Shown here: piece by piece, positions 25,444 through 33,409 of the stretch
How positions within the stretch are numbered: the stretch's first letter is position 1
Layout: every line of letters starts with the position of its first letter
Origin: Couchioplanes caeruleus
GTDB taxonomy: Bacteria > Actinomycetota > Actinomycetes > Mycobacteriales > Micromonosporaceae
Assembly: GCF_023499255.1 (NCBI RefSeq)
Contig: NZ_CP092183.1
Coordinates: 6,754,501-6,818,500 of the forward strand
Direction: 5' to 3'
DNA length: 64,000 nucleotides
Notes under the pieces: model-generated
Databases searched by the model: none
Told to the model about the DNA's origin: nothing
What the model saw: the letters and a program-made list of their open reading frames with translations, nothing else
Translations under genes and position numbers: made by a program

Positions 25444-25517
25444 TGGGGCGGGCGGGACTCGAACCCGCGACCGAGGGATTATGAGTCCCCTGCTCTAACC
25501 CGCTGAGCTACCGCCCC
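25444..25517 (-). tRNA. tRNA with CAT anticodon (tRNA-Met type)
   Basis: 74 nt. Acceptor ggggcgg pairs with ccgcccc; D-arm tagctcagcgggttagagc; anticodon stem-loop with CAT (complement of 25481-25483); T-arm gcgggttcgagtcccgc; CCA is not encoded. A CAT anticodon could be elongator Met or lysidine-modified Ile; the loop ctcataa is common in actinobacterial tRNA-Met, which is why I call it so. Confidence 0.85.
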
Positions 25518-25564
25518 GTACCGGCGGCGATCCTATCCCGGGGCGTCCAGCGCGGGCCAGCGAT

Positions 25565-25717
25565 CTACTCGTCGTCCGCCTGCGGCGGTTCTTCGGGGGT
25601 CTGGCGGCCGGTGTCGTCGACCAGGCCGGGGGCCATGCTGCCGCCGTGCGCTTCCTGGGCCGGGTGGTCTTCCTCGGGGTTGCCGGGCGTCGGGTCGGGC
25701 TGTGTCGTGTCGGTCAT
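25565..25717 (-). CDS. Short acidic protein
   Basis: 50 residues from ATG at 25717 to TAG at 25565, opening MTDTTQPDPTPGNPEEDHPA and ending in PQADDE. Rich in Asp/Glu/Pro and without hydrophobic segments, so likely disordered. Its codon bias and a gap with no competing gene support it, but it could be chance. It follows the tRNA-Met gene on the other side. Confidence 0.4.
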   Translation of the reverse strand: MTDTTQPDPTPGNPEEDHPAQEAHGGSMAPGLVDDTGRQTPEEPPQADDE

Positions 25718-25747
25718 GCACCCGTCAATACCCCCATGCCGGCAGGC

Positions 25748-27010
25748 TCAAAGACCGACCAGAGCGCCCAGTGAGGCGAGTACCGCTCCTGCCGTGCGCC
25801 ATCCGCCCGCGAGCGCCCCTTGGATGGAGGGACTGTCGCGGTGGTCTCCGGCGACGAACAGGCCGTCCCCCAGTTCGACCGGCTTCCGGAGCCGGGCCTG
25901 TGGGACGGGGGCTGCCGGTAGGGCGTGCGGGATGGGTACGACCTGCAGCAGCTCCCACTGATCCGTGGGCACGCCGTAGATCCGTGCCAGTTCCACCCGC
26001 ATGACCTGCTCCGACGCTCCCGAGGGCGCCGCGACTCCCACGGTTGAGGCTGCGATCAGCGATCGGCCTGCCGGGGCGTATTCGGGGGCTGCGTTGGACA
26101 TGACGATGGTGTTGGCCACGATTTCGCGGCGGTCGCCGTCCAGCAGGAGGGTGGGTTCGTCGATGGGGGCTTGCGGGGCGCCGAAGTAGTACGTGGTCAG
26201 CCCTCGCATGTCCGGGCGGGGCAGGGACGGGAGGAGCTCGGATGCCGTGACCGGGTCGGTGGCCACGACGACCGCCCGGCAGCGGATCTCGCCGCCGTCG
26301 GTGATGACGCGGCCCGGGGAGACCGCGACCGTGCGGGCGTTGACCAGGAGTTGCGGGTACGGCAGGGGGCCCGCGACCGCGGCCGGGAGCATGGCCATGC
26401 CCTGCGCGGGGACGCCGATGCGGCCGCGGGCGAAGGAGCGGAGCACCATCGCGAGGACGTGGCTGGACGTGTCGAGGGAGCGGTCGGCGAAGACGCCGGA
26501 GAGGAACGGCCGCAGGACCTCTTCGATGATGCGGTGGGACAGGCCCGCTTTGCGCAGCGCCTCCTGGGTGGTCAGCTCCGGGGCGTCGAGGAGCCGGGCC
26601 GGCGGGTACGTCGCGCAGCGGGTCGCCAGCGCCGCGAACTTGAGGCGGTCGGCGAGCGTGCCGACCCCGCTGTTGAGGGTTTTCGGGGCGGCCATCGGGT
26701 CGCGGAGCGGGTTTTCCAGGCGGTGCAGGCGTCCGCCGCGGCGGACCAGGACGCCGGGCGTGAAGTAACGCATGTCGAGGGCGTCCAGGTCGACCAGGGC
26801 CGGCACCCTCGGGTACGCGGTGTTGAGGACCTGGAAGCCGCGGTCGAGCCGCCAGCCGTCCACGACGTCCGTGGCGACCCGGCCGCCGAGCCGGTCGGCG
26901 GCCTCGACGAGCAGCCAGTCGACGCCGGCGCGGTCCAGCCGGCGGGCAGCGGCGAGCCCCGCGAGGCCGCCGCCGACGATGACGACGTCCACCTCTGGCG
27001 GCTGCGACAC
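25748..27010 (-). CDS. FAD-dependent amine-oxidase-like oxidoreductase
   Basis: 420 residues. The N-terminal dinucleotide-binding motif VDVVIVGGGLAGLAAARRL plus the second FAD motif LVEAADRLGGRVAT define a flavin amine oxidase/phytoene-desaturase-like protein. The C-terminal GDGLFVAGDHRDSPSIQGAL is the third FAD-contact motif with the G-D at the ribityl chain. The GTG start at 27010 has gagg 6 nt upstream; the frame stays open further 5' but encodes no motif there. Substrate not predictable; protoporphyrinogen-oxidase-like members are close in pattern. Diverges from the glycosyltransferase gene. Confidence 0.85.
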   Translation of the reverse strand: MSQPPEVDVVIVGGGLAGLAAARRLDRAGVDWLLVEAADRLGGRVATDVVDGWRLDRGFQVLNTAYPRVPALVDLDALDMRYFTPGVLVRRGGRLHRLENPLRDPMAAPKTLNSGVGTLADRLKFAALATRCATYPPARLLDAPELTTQEALRKAGLSHRIIEEVLRPFLSGVFADRSLDTSSHVLAMVLRSFARGRIGVPAQGMAMLPAAVAGPLPYPQLLVNARTVAVSPGRVITDGGEIRCRAVVVATDPVTASELLPSLPRPDMRGLTTYYFGAPQAPIDEPTLLLDGDRREIVANTIVMSNAAPEYAPAGRSLIAASTVGVAAPSGASEQVMRVELARIYGVPTDQWELLQVVPIPHALPAAPVPQARLRKPVELGDGLFVAGDHRDSPSIQGALAGGWRTAGAVLASLGALVGL

Positions 27011-27070
27011 GGGCACCTCACAAGGGGACGAACAACGCAGGACCCAGCCTAACGGCGGACGCAGCCCGCG

Positions 27071-27180
27071 GCAGGCGAAAGAACAGGCCAGGCGAAAGAA
27101 CCAGGCAGGCGAAACAACGCGCCACGCCAGGGCGAAAGCGCAAGAGACGAACAAGGCAGCCGCAAGAACGGGTCAGGCGA
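27071..27180. repeat. Loose short repeats of caggcgaaa
   Basis: At least four close variants of caggcgaaa, spaced 13 to 60 bp, in the 215-bp divergent intergenic region between the flavoprotein and the glycosyltransferase. The region is poorer in GC than its flanks. No function assigned. Confidence 0.4.
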
Positions 27181-27225
27181 AGGCCCCAGCGCGGCCAACG
27201 GCTCAACCCGTTCCCACGGCGGCCG

Positions 27226-29127
27226 ATGGCGGGGTTCATGAGCGAGCAGGACACGGCTGCGCCGGTGGAAAGGCGCGTGCCCGGCCGGCTGTACGGGCGT
27301 ACAGCCACGGAGATCACCGGCCCGGTGCGGACACCCGCCGACCGGGTGCGGTACCGGCCGGTGCTGAGCCGCCGGCAGCACCGGTTCATGGTGGGCGTCG
27401 CCGGGCTGCACATCACGTTCGCGCTGGCCCTGGTCGGTTTCCTGGTGCTGCCCGGCAACCTGCCGGCGCTGCGGGCCGGGGACCGGGCCCGGGACCTCGC
27501 CATGCTGGTGGGCCTTTTCCTCATGGTCCTGCTGCAGGTGATCGTGGCGCTGCGGACCTGGGTGCTGGCGTACTTCGCCGCCCGGGCGCGCGACCCCGAG
27601 CCGATGCCGGCCCCGGCCGGCCTGCGGGTGGCCCTGCTCACCACGATCGTGCCCGGCAAGGAGCCGGTGGAGCTGGTGCTGACCACGCTGCGCGCGATGA
27701 AACGGGTACGCCACGACGGCCCGGTCGACGTGTGGCTGCTCGACGAGGGCGACGACGAGGAGGTGCGGCGCCGCTGTGAGGAGATCGGCGTACGCCATTT
27801 CAGCCGTAAGGGCCGCCCCGAGTGGAACCAGCCCAGCGGCGAGTTCAAGGCGCGGACGAAGCACGGCAACCACAACGCGTGGCGGGCCGCGTACGAGAAC
27901 GACTATGACGTGGTCGCCCAGATGGACCCGGACCACATCCCGTATCCGAACTTCCTCGAGCGCAGCCTCGGCTACTTCGCCGACCCGGACACCGCGTTCG
28001 TGGTCGCGCCGCAGGTCTACGCCAACCTCACCGAGTCGTTCGTCGCGCGCGGCGCGGCCGAGCTGGCGTACATCTTCCACGGGATCATGCAGCGCGGCGG
28101 GAACGGGCACGGCGCGCCGCTGCTGATCGGCACGAATCACCTGTACCGGCCGGTGGCCTTTCAGCAGATCGGCGGCTATCAGGACTGCATCATCGAGGAC
28201 CATCTGACCTCGATGGTGATCTACAGCGCCCGGAACCCGGCGACGGGCAACCACTGGAACGGCGTGTACACCCCGGACGTCCTGGCTGTGGGCGAGGGGC
28301 CGGCGACCTACTCCGACTTCTTCAGCCAGCAGAAGCGCTGGGCGTACGGAATCTGGGAGATTGCCCGCCGGCACTCCCCGGCGCTGATGCGCAGCCTGCC
28401 GCGGCGCAGCCAGCGGCTGTCGTTCTTCGCGCTGCAGTCGCACTATCCGACCACGGCCCTGTCCTGGGTGATCGGCGTCGCGCTCAGCGCGCTCTACCTG
28501 GTCGGCGGCGTCACGATCAGCCGCCTCCCGGCGCTGGTCTGGGGTGTGCTGTTCGTCGGCAACATCGTCGCCGGCCTGGCGTTCTTCCGCTTCACCCAGC
28601 GCTTCAACCTGGTCGAGCACGAACGGCGGTCGTTCGGCCTGGCCGGCATGGCCCTCGAGCTGGTCACCGCTCCGGTCTACGTCGCCGCCGCGGCGGCTCA
28701 GCTCGCCGGCCGCCCGCTCGCCTACGTGGTCACCCCGAAGGGCGCTGCGGCGACCGGCGACACGTGGCGCACGTTCCGCGCCCACCTCGGCTGGGCGGCG
28801 GTCGCTGCCGCATGCCTCGCCTGTGGCGTCGTCCTGGACCACCCCTTCTGGACCCTCTATCTCTGGGCCACGCTCACGCTCGTGATCTCCCTCGCGCCCC
28901 CGATCCACATGTACGCCCGCGGCGCCGCCCGCAGGTCTCGCCAGGTCGTCCCGCAGCGCCGGATCGGCCGGAAGCTGGTACGGGCGGGCCTGATCAGCGT
29001 GCAGCAGCTCGACGAACTGCTCGATCTGCAGGCGACGTCCGAGCAGGCGTGGCAGCGCCTGGGCGACCTCGCCGTGCAGCACGGGTACGTGAACGAGAAG
29101 CAGCTGTCCGACGTGCGTGGACGCTAG
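27226..29127 (+). CDS. Cellulose-synthase-like GT2 glycosyltransferase with C-terminal MshEN-type module
   Basis: 633 residues. Two N-terminal helices (about 60-78 and 90-110), then a GT2 catalytic domain: WLLDEGDDEE at 171, QMDPDHIP at 231, IIEDHLTS at 322 and QQKRWAYG at 367, giving the D, D-x-D, E-D and Q-x-x-R-W elements of processive beta-glycan synthases. Four more helices follow. Residues 579-633 fit the MshEN consensus: RIGRKLVRAGLISVQQLDEL with a Gln at the 24th position, a linker, then RLGDLAVQHGYVNEKQL. MshEN domains bind c-di-GMP, whereas BcsA uses PilZ. The alternative ATG at 27238 would remove four residues. Convergent with and overlapping the LacI gene by 4 bp. Confidence 0.85.
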   Translation: MAGFMSEQDTAAPVERRVPGRLYGRTATEITGPVRTPADRVRYRPVLSRRQHRFMVGVAGLHITFALALVGFLVLPGNLPALRAGDRARDLAMLVGLFLMVLLQVIVALRTWVLAYFAARARDPEPMPAPAGLRVALLTTIVPGKEPVELVLTTLRAMKRVRHDGPVDVWLLDEGDDEEVRRRCEEIGVRHFSRKGRPEWNQPSGEFKARTKHGNHNAWRAAYENDYDVVAQMDPDHIPYPNFLERSLGYFADPDTAFVVAPQVYANLTESFVARGAAELAYIFHGIMQRGGNGHGAPLLIGTNHLYRPVAFQQIGGYQDCIIEDHLTSMVIYSARNPATGNHWNGVYTPDVLAVGEGPATYSDFFSQQKRWAYGIWEIARRHSPALMRSLPRRSQRLSFFALQSHYPTTALSWVIGVALSALYLVGGVTISRLPALVWGVLFVGNIVAGLAFFRFTQRFNLVEHERRSFGLAGMALELVTAPVYVAAAAAQLAGRPLAYVVTPKGAAATGDTWRTFRAHLGWAAVAAACLACGVVLDHPFWTLYLWATLTLVISLAPPIHMYARGAARRSRQVVPQRRIGRKLVRAGLISVQQLDELLDLQATSEQAWQRLGDLAVQHGYVNEKQLSDVRGR

Positions 29128-30188
29128 GGGGTGTCCCGCTGGGGCGCGGCCGTGCTCGATCGGTGGATCAGGACGGTGGGTACGAGTTCGGTGCCCGGCG
29201 TGCCGCGCTCGCCGCGGATCTGGTCCAGCAGGCCGTGTACGCAGCGCCGGCCGACCTCGGCGAAGTCCTGGTGCACGGTGGTCAGCGGCGGCAGGTACGA
29301 CCCCGCGTCGGGGATGTCGTCGAAGCCCACGACGCTGACCTGCTCGGGCACCCGGCGGCCGCGCTCGTGCAGGGCCCGCAGCACGCCCAGCGCCATCTGG
29401 TCGTTGGCCACGAAAATGGCGGTGCAGGCGGGGTCGGCGGCGAGCCGCAGGCCGGCCCGGTATCCGGAGGTGGCGGACCAGTCGCCGCGCTCAATGGGTG
29501 GCAGGGGGCGGCCGGCGTCCTCGATGACGGCCCGCCAGGCCTGGGCCCGGCGCTCGGCGGAGAACGACTCGGCCGGGCCGCCGACGTGCCACACCGTACG
29601 GTGGCCGAGCCCGAGCAGGTGCCGCACCGCCTGCCGGGCGCCGTCGGCCTGGTCGGTGTCGACCACCGGGTAGCGGTCGCCGGCGTCGGAGTCGACCACC
29701 ACGACCGGCATGCCGGGCGGCAGGGTGAGGTCGGTGGCGTCGAGCAGGTGCACTTCCATGATCACGATGACGCCGTCGACGGCGAGCTCGCCGAGGCGGG
29801 TGAACGCGCCCAGCACGCCGTCCTGGGTGGGTGCGGCCACCGGGATGAGCGTGATGGCGTACCCCTCGAGCGCGGCCTGCGTGGCGATGGCCTCGACCGT
29901 GCGGCTGTTGCCGGTGGTGGCGAGGGTGAAGAGGATGACGCCGATGGTGCGGAATTCCCCCAGCTTGAGCGCCCGGGCCGCGCTGTTGGGCCGGTATCCG
30001 AGCTCTCGCATGGCGTCCAGCACGACGCGGCGGGTGGACTCGACGACGCCGGGATGGCCGGTGGACACGCGGGACACGGTCTGCGACGACACCCCGGCGA
30101 GGCGGGCCACGTCGGCCATCGAGACCCCGCGTGAGCGGCGGTTGATCGGCTTCCAGTCCGCCCCTGGTTTCCTTGACGATCCCGGCAC
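29124..30188 (-). CDS. LacI-family transcriptional regulator
   Basis: 354 residues. HTH: MADVARLAGVSSQTVSRVST, hinge YRPNSAARALKLG, then a periplasmic-binding-like effector domain with FVANDQMALGVLRAL and VGFDDIPDAGSYLPP. Starts at GTG 30188, which puts about 23 residues before the HTH; an ATG at 30119 would begin inside the first helix. It diverges from the oligosaccharide import operon, with two perfect 12-bp palindromes between them. Predicted to repress that operon and possibly itself until a sugar derived from the GH5/GH42 substrate binds. Confidence 0.92.
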   Translation of the reverse strand: MPGSSRKPGADWKPINRRSRGVSMADVARLAGVSSQTVSRVSTGHPGVVESTRRVVLDAMRELGYRPNSAARALKLGEFRTIGVILFTLATTGNSRTVEAIATQAALEGYAITLIPVAAPTQDGVLGAFTRLGELAVDGVIVIMEVHLLDATDLTLPPGMPVVVVDSDAGDRYPVVDTDQADGARQAVRHLLGLGHRTVWHVGGPAESFSAERRAQAWRAVIEDAGRPLPPIERGDWSATSGYRAGLRLAADPACTAIFVANDQMALGVLRALHERGRRVPEQVSVVGFDDIPDAGSYLPPLTTVHQDFAEVGRRCVHGLLDQIRGERGTPGTELVPTVLIHRSSTAAPQRDTP

Positions 30189-30210
30189 CGGGTGAAACTA
30201 TCACCGCCAA

Positions 30211-30222
30211 GTTTACGTAAAC
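30211..30222. promoter_or_regulatory. LacI operator palindrome 1 (gtttacgtaaac)
   Basis: Perfect 12-bp palindrome with the central CG typical of LacI operators, 23 bp upstream of the LacI start. The twin site lies 53 bp away, near five helical turns, so DNA looping between dimers is possible. Confidence 0.8.
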
Positions 30223-30263
30223 ATCACCCCCGTCCTGCTCTCGGAACACCGACGGTCATCGAT

Positions 30264-30275
30264 GTTTACGTAAAC
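30264..30275. promoter_or_regulatory. LacI operator palindrome 2 (gtttacgtaaac)
   Basis: Identical to the site at 30211, located 16 bp upstream of the first importer gene (ATG 30292), where bound repressor would block transcription start or elongation. Confidence 0.8.
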
Positions 30276-30291
30276 GTGGACGGAGGCGGGA

Positions 30292-31191
30292 ATGGCCATC
30301 TCGGACGCGCGGGCGCGGCCCGGCCGACGACGGCGCCGGTCCCTCGAGGGCTGGACGTTCGTCGGCCCGTTCATGCTGGTGTTCGCGCTGGTCTTCCTCG
30401 CGCCGATCGGCTACTCGATCTACCTCAGCCTCTACCGGAACCGGCTCATCGGCGGGAACTCGTTCGTCGGGCTCGACAACTACAGCCAGGCGATCGGGGA
30501 CGGGCAGTTCTGGTCCGGGTTCGGCCGGGTGGCGCTCTTCCTCGTGGTCCAGGTGCCGATCATGCTGCTGCTCGCGCTGCTGGTAGCGCTCGCCGTGGAC
30601 AGCGGCCGGCTCTACGGCAAAGCCTTCTTCCGGGTCTCGATCTTCCTGCCGTACGCGGTGCCGGCCGTGGTGGCCACGCTGATGTGGGGCTTCATGTACA
30701 GCAACCAGTTCGGGCTGGTCGGCAGCATCAACGACGCGCTGCACGTCACGCTGCCCGAACCGCTCTCCGCCGACCTCGCGCTCGCCTCCATCGGCAACAT
30801 CGTCACCTGGGAGTTCGTCGGCTACAACATGCTGATCTTCTACTCGGCGCTGCAGGTCGTACCGGTCGCGCTCTATGAATCGGCGGCGATCGACGGCGCC
30901 GGGCAGTTCCGGATCGTCCGGGCCATCAAGCTGCCACACCTGCGGGGCGCCCTGGTGATCGCGACGATCTTCTCGGTGATCGGCAGCTTCCAGCTGTTCA
31001 ACGAGCCCGCGATCATGCGCCCGCTGGCCCGCAACGTGATCACGACGGCATACACCCCCAACATGTACGCCTATTCGCTGTCGTTCGCGGGCCGGCAGTA
31101 CAACTACGCCGCCACCGTGGCGATCATCATGGGGCTCATCACGATGGCCATCGCGTACGCCGTGCAGCTGCGCGGCGCGAGGGAGAAGTGA
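30292..31191 (+). CDS. Sugar ABC transporter permease, MalF type
   Basis: 299 residues, six membrane helices, EAA loop YESAAIDGAGQFRIVRAIKL near residue 195. A ggaggcggg precedes the ATG. First gene of a five-gene operon with the MalG-type permease (1-nt overlap), a binding lipoprotein, GH42 and GH5 genes. The ATPase is missing, as is usual when a shared MsiK-type ATPase is used. Under probable LacI control by the palindromes upstream. Confidence 0.93.
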   Translation: MAISDARARPGRRRRRSLEGWTFVGPFMLVFALVFLAPIGYSIYLSLYRNRLIGGNSFVGLDNYSQAIGDGQFWSGFGRVALFLVVQVPIMLLLALLVALAVDSGRLYGKAFFRVSIFLPYAVPAVVATLMWGFMYSNQFGLVGSINDALHVTLPEPLSADLALASIGNIVTWEFVGYNMLIFYSALQVVPVALYESAAIDGAGQFRIVRAIKLPHLRGALVIATIFSVIGSFQLFNEPAIMRPLARNVITTAYTPNMYAYSLSFAGRQYNYAATVAIIMGLITMAIAYAVQLRGAREK

Positions 31192-32039
31192 TGCACCGGC
31201 GGCGCAGCGTCGTGCTGACGGCCCTGACCGCGCTGGTCGCGATCTACAGCCTCGTCCCGCTGTTCTGGCTGGTGGTGAACGCGACCAAGACACAGCAGGG
31301 CCTGATCAGTTCGTTCGGCCTGTGGTTCGACGACGGCAGATTCGCGCTCGTCGACAACATCCGGCTGACCCTCACGTACGACGACGGGGTGTTCGTCCGC
31401 TGGCTCGGCAACACCCTGCTGTACGTCGTGGCCGGTGCCGGCGGGGCGACGCTGCTGGCGACCCTGGGCGGGTACGGGCTCGCCAAGTTCGACTTCCCCG
31501 GCAAGCGCGCGGTCTTCGCCGTCGTGATCGGCGCTGTCGCCGTGCCCGGGACCGCGCTGGCCGTACCGACGTTCCTGATGTTCAGCAAGATGGGGCTGAC
31601 GAACACGCCGTGGTCGGTGATCATCCCGTCGCTGGTCTCGCCGTTCGGGCTCTACCTCATGTGGACGTTCTCCGCGCAGGCCGTGCCCGACGAGATGCTG
31701 GAGGCCGCCCGGATCGACGGCGCGGGCGAGTTCTTCACGTTCCTCCGCGTCTCGGTGCCGCTGCTCGGGCCCGGCATCGTCACCGTCCTGCTCTTCACCG
31801 TGGTCGCCACCTGGAACAACTACTTCCTGCCGCTGATCATGCTCAAGGACCCGCGGTGGTACCCGCTGACCATCGGCCTGAACTCCTGGAACGACCAGGC
31901 CGGGACGGTGGGCGGCGAGGCCGTGTTCAACCTCGTCATCACCGGATCGCTGCTGACGATCCTGCCCCTGCTCGCCGCGTTCCTGCTGCTGCAGCGGTAC
32001 TGGCAGTCCGGCCTGGCCGCCGGCAGCGTCAAAGAATGA
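31191..32039 (+). CDS. Sugar ABC transporter permease, MalG type
   Basis: 282 residues, six membrane helices, EAA loop MLEAARIDGAGEFFTFLRVS. Starts at ATG 31191 in the TGATG overlap with the preceding stop, with gggag at a good distance. Pairs with the MalF-type subunit to form the translocation pore. The binding protein follows after 10 nt. Confidence 0.93.
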   Translation: MHRRRSVVLTALTALVAIYSLVPLFWLVVNATKTQQGLISSFGLWFDDGRFALVDNIRLTLTYDDGVFVRWLGNTLLYVVAGAGGATLLATLGGYGLAKFDFPGKRAVFAVVIGAVAVPGTALAVPTFLMFSKMGLTNTPWSVIIPSLVSPFGLYLMWTFSAQAVPDEMLEAARIDGAGEFFTFLRVSVPLLGPGIVTVLLFTVVATWNNYFLPLIMLKDPRWYPLTIGLNSWNDQAGTVGGEAVFNLVITGSLLTILPLLAAFLLLQRYWQSGLAAGSVKE

Positions 32040-32049
32040 AAGGACGCCG

Positions 32050-33381
32050 ATGTCCAGATTCCTGAAGGCGGCCGCCGCCGCGACCGCCGCGATACTCACC
32101 CTCGCCGCGTGCAGTGACGACTCCTCCTCCGACATCGCCACGCCGCCGGCGAGCGGCTCCGAGGCGGACGTCACGGCTGCCCTGCAGAAGGGCGGCACCC
32201 TCACCGTCTGGGCCTGGGACAGTACGATCAAGGACGTCGCCGCCGGCTTCCAGAAGAAGTACCCGAACGTGAAGGTCGATCTGGTCAACGCCGGTACCGG
32301 CGACAAGCAGTACACGGCGCTGCAGAACGCGATCGCGGCCGGCAGCGGCGTACCCGACGTCGCGCAGATCGAGTACTACGCGGTCCTGCAGTTCGCCATC
32401 GCCAAGTCGCTGGCCAACATCTCCGGGTACGGCGCGACCGGCCTGAAGAGCAGCTTCACCCCCGGCCCGTGGAACGCGGTGACCCCGGACGGCGGCGTCT
32501 TCGGCCTGCCGCTCGACTCCGGGCCGATGGCGCTGTTCTACAACAAGGAGGTCTTCGACAAGCACGGCATCGCGGTGCCAGCGACCTGGACCGAATACGT
32601 CGAGGCGGCCCGCAAGCTGCACAAGGCCGACCCCAAGGCGTACCTGACCGCGGACACCGGCGACGCCGGCTTCACCACGAGCATGATCTGGCAGGCCGGC
32701 GGCAAGCCGTACCAGGTCGACGGCACGACCGTACGGATCGACTTCGCCGACCCCGGCGCCGCCAGGTTCGCCTCCGTCTGGCAGCCGATGATCAGCGAGA
32801 AGCTCGTCGCGCCGATCCCACCGTGGACCGACCAGTGGTTCAAGGCGCTGGGCGACGGCACCATCGCGAGCCTGCCCACCGGCGCCTGGATGCCGGGCAA
32901 CCTCGCCTCGGGCGCGGCCGCCGCGTCCGGCAAGTGGCGGGTGGCACCGATGCCGCAGTGGGAGGCCGGCGGCCAGGCGAGCGCGGAGAACGGCGGCAGC
33001 TCGCTGGGCGTGCTGGACAAGTCGGCCGACAAGGCGCTGGCGTACGCGTTCGTCAAGTACGCCTCGGTGGACGAGGGCAAGGACCTGCGGATCAAGGGCG
33101 GCGCCTTCCCCTCCACCACGGCCGACCTGCAGAGCCCGGCGTTCCTGAACACGCCGTTCCCGTACTTCGCGGGGCAGAAGGCCAACGAGATCTTCGCGAA
33201 GTCGGCCCAGCAGGTCGTGCCCGGCTGGTCGTACCTGCCCTTCCAGGTGTACGCGAACAGCGTCTTCAACGACACTGCGGGCAAGGCGTACGTGTCCTCG
33301 ACGACCCTGGCCGACGGCCTGAAGGCGTGGCAGGAACAGTCCGCGAAGTACGGCACCGAGCAGGGCTTCACCGTCAAGTGA
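32050..33381 (+). CDS. Sugar-binding lipoprotein of the LacI-controlled importer
   Basis: 443 residues. Signal SRFLKAAAAATAAILTLAAC ends in a lipobox with the Cys at about position 21. The mature protein is a family-1 extracellular solute-binding protein (VWAWDSTIKDVAAGFQKKYP; AQIEYYAVLQFAIAK). It probably captures a beta-linked oligosaccharide produced by the secreted GH5 enzyme encoded in the same operon. Spacing is 10 nt from the permease gene and 28 nt to GH42. Confidence 0.92.
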   Translation: MSRFLKAAAAATAAILTLAACSDDSSSDIATPPASGSEADVTAALQKGGTLTVWAWDSTIKDVAAGFQKKYPNVKVDLVNAGTGDKQYTALQNAIAAGSGVPDVAQIEYYAVLQFAIAKSLANISGYGATGLKSSFTPGPWNAVTPDGGVFGLPLDSGPMALFYNKEVFDKHGIAVPATWTEYVEAARKLHKADPKAYLTADTGDAGFTTSMIWQAGGKPYQVDGTTVRIDFADPGAARFASVWQPMISEKLVAPIPPWTDQWFKALGDGTIASLPTGAWMPGNLASGAAAASGKWRVAPMPQWEAGGQASAENGGSSLGVLDKSADKALAYAFVKYASVDEGKDLRIKGGAFPSTTADLQSPAFLNTPFPYFAGQKANEIFAKSAQQVVPGWSYLPFQVYANSVFNDTAGKAYVSSTTLADGLKAWQEQSAKYGTEQGFTVK

Positions 33382-33409
33382 CACCCGCCGGAGCGAAGGA
33401 GATCCTCTG

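Noticed and set aside
29124..29140. Another end of the 36.4-kb repeat element (ctagggggtgtcccgc resembles its left end)
   Set aside because: The bases encode the last codons of the LacI gene and no partner end or internal repeat is nearby; likely chance at a stop codon.
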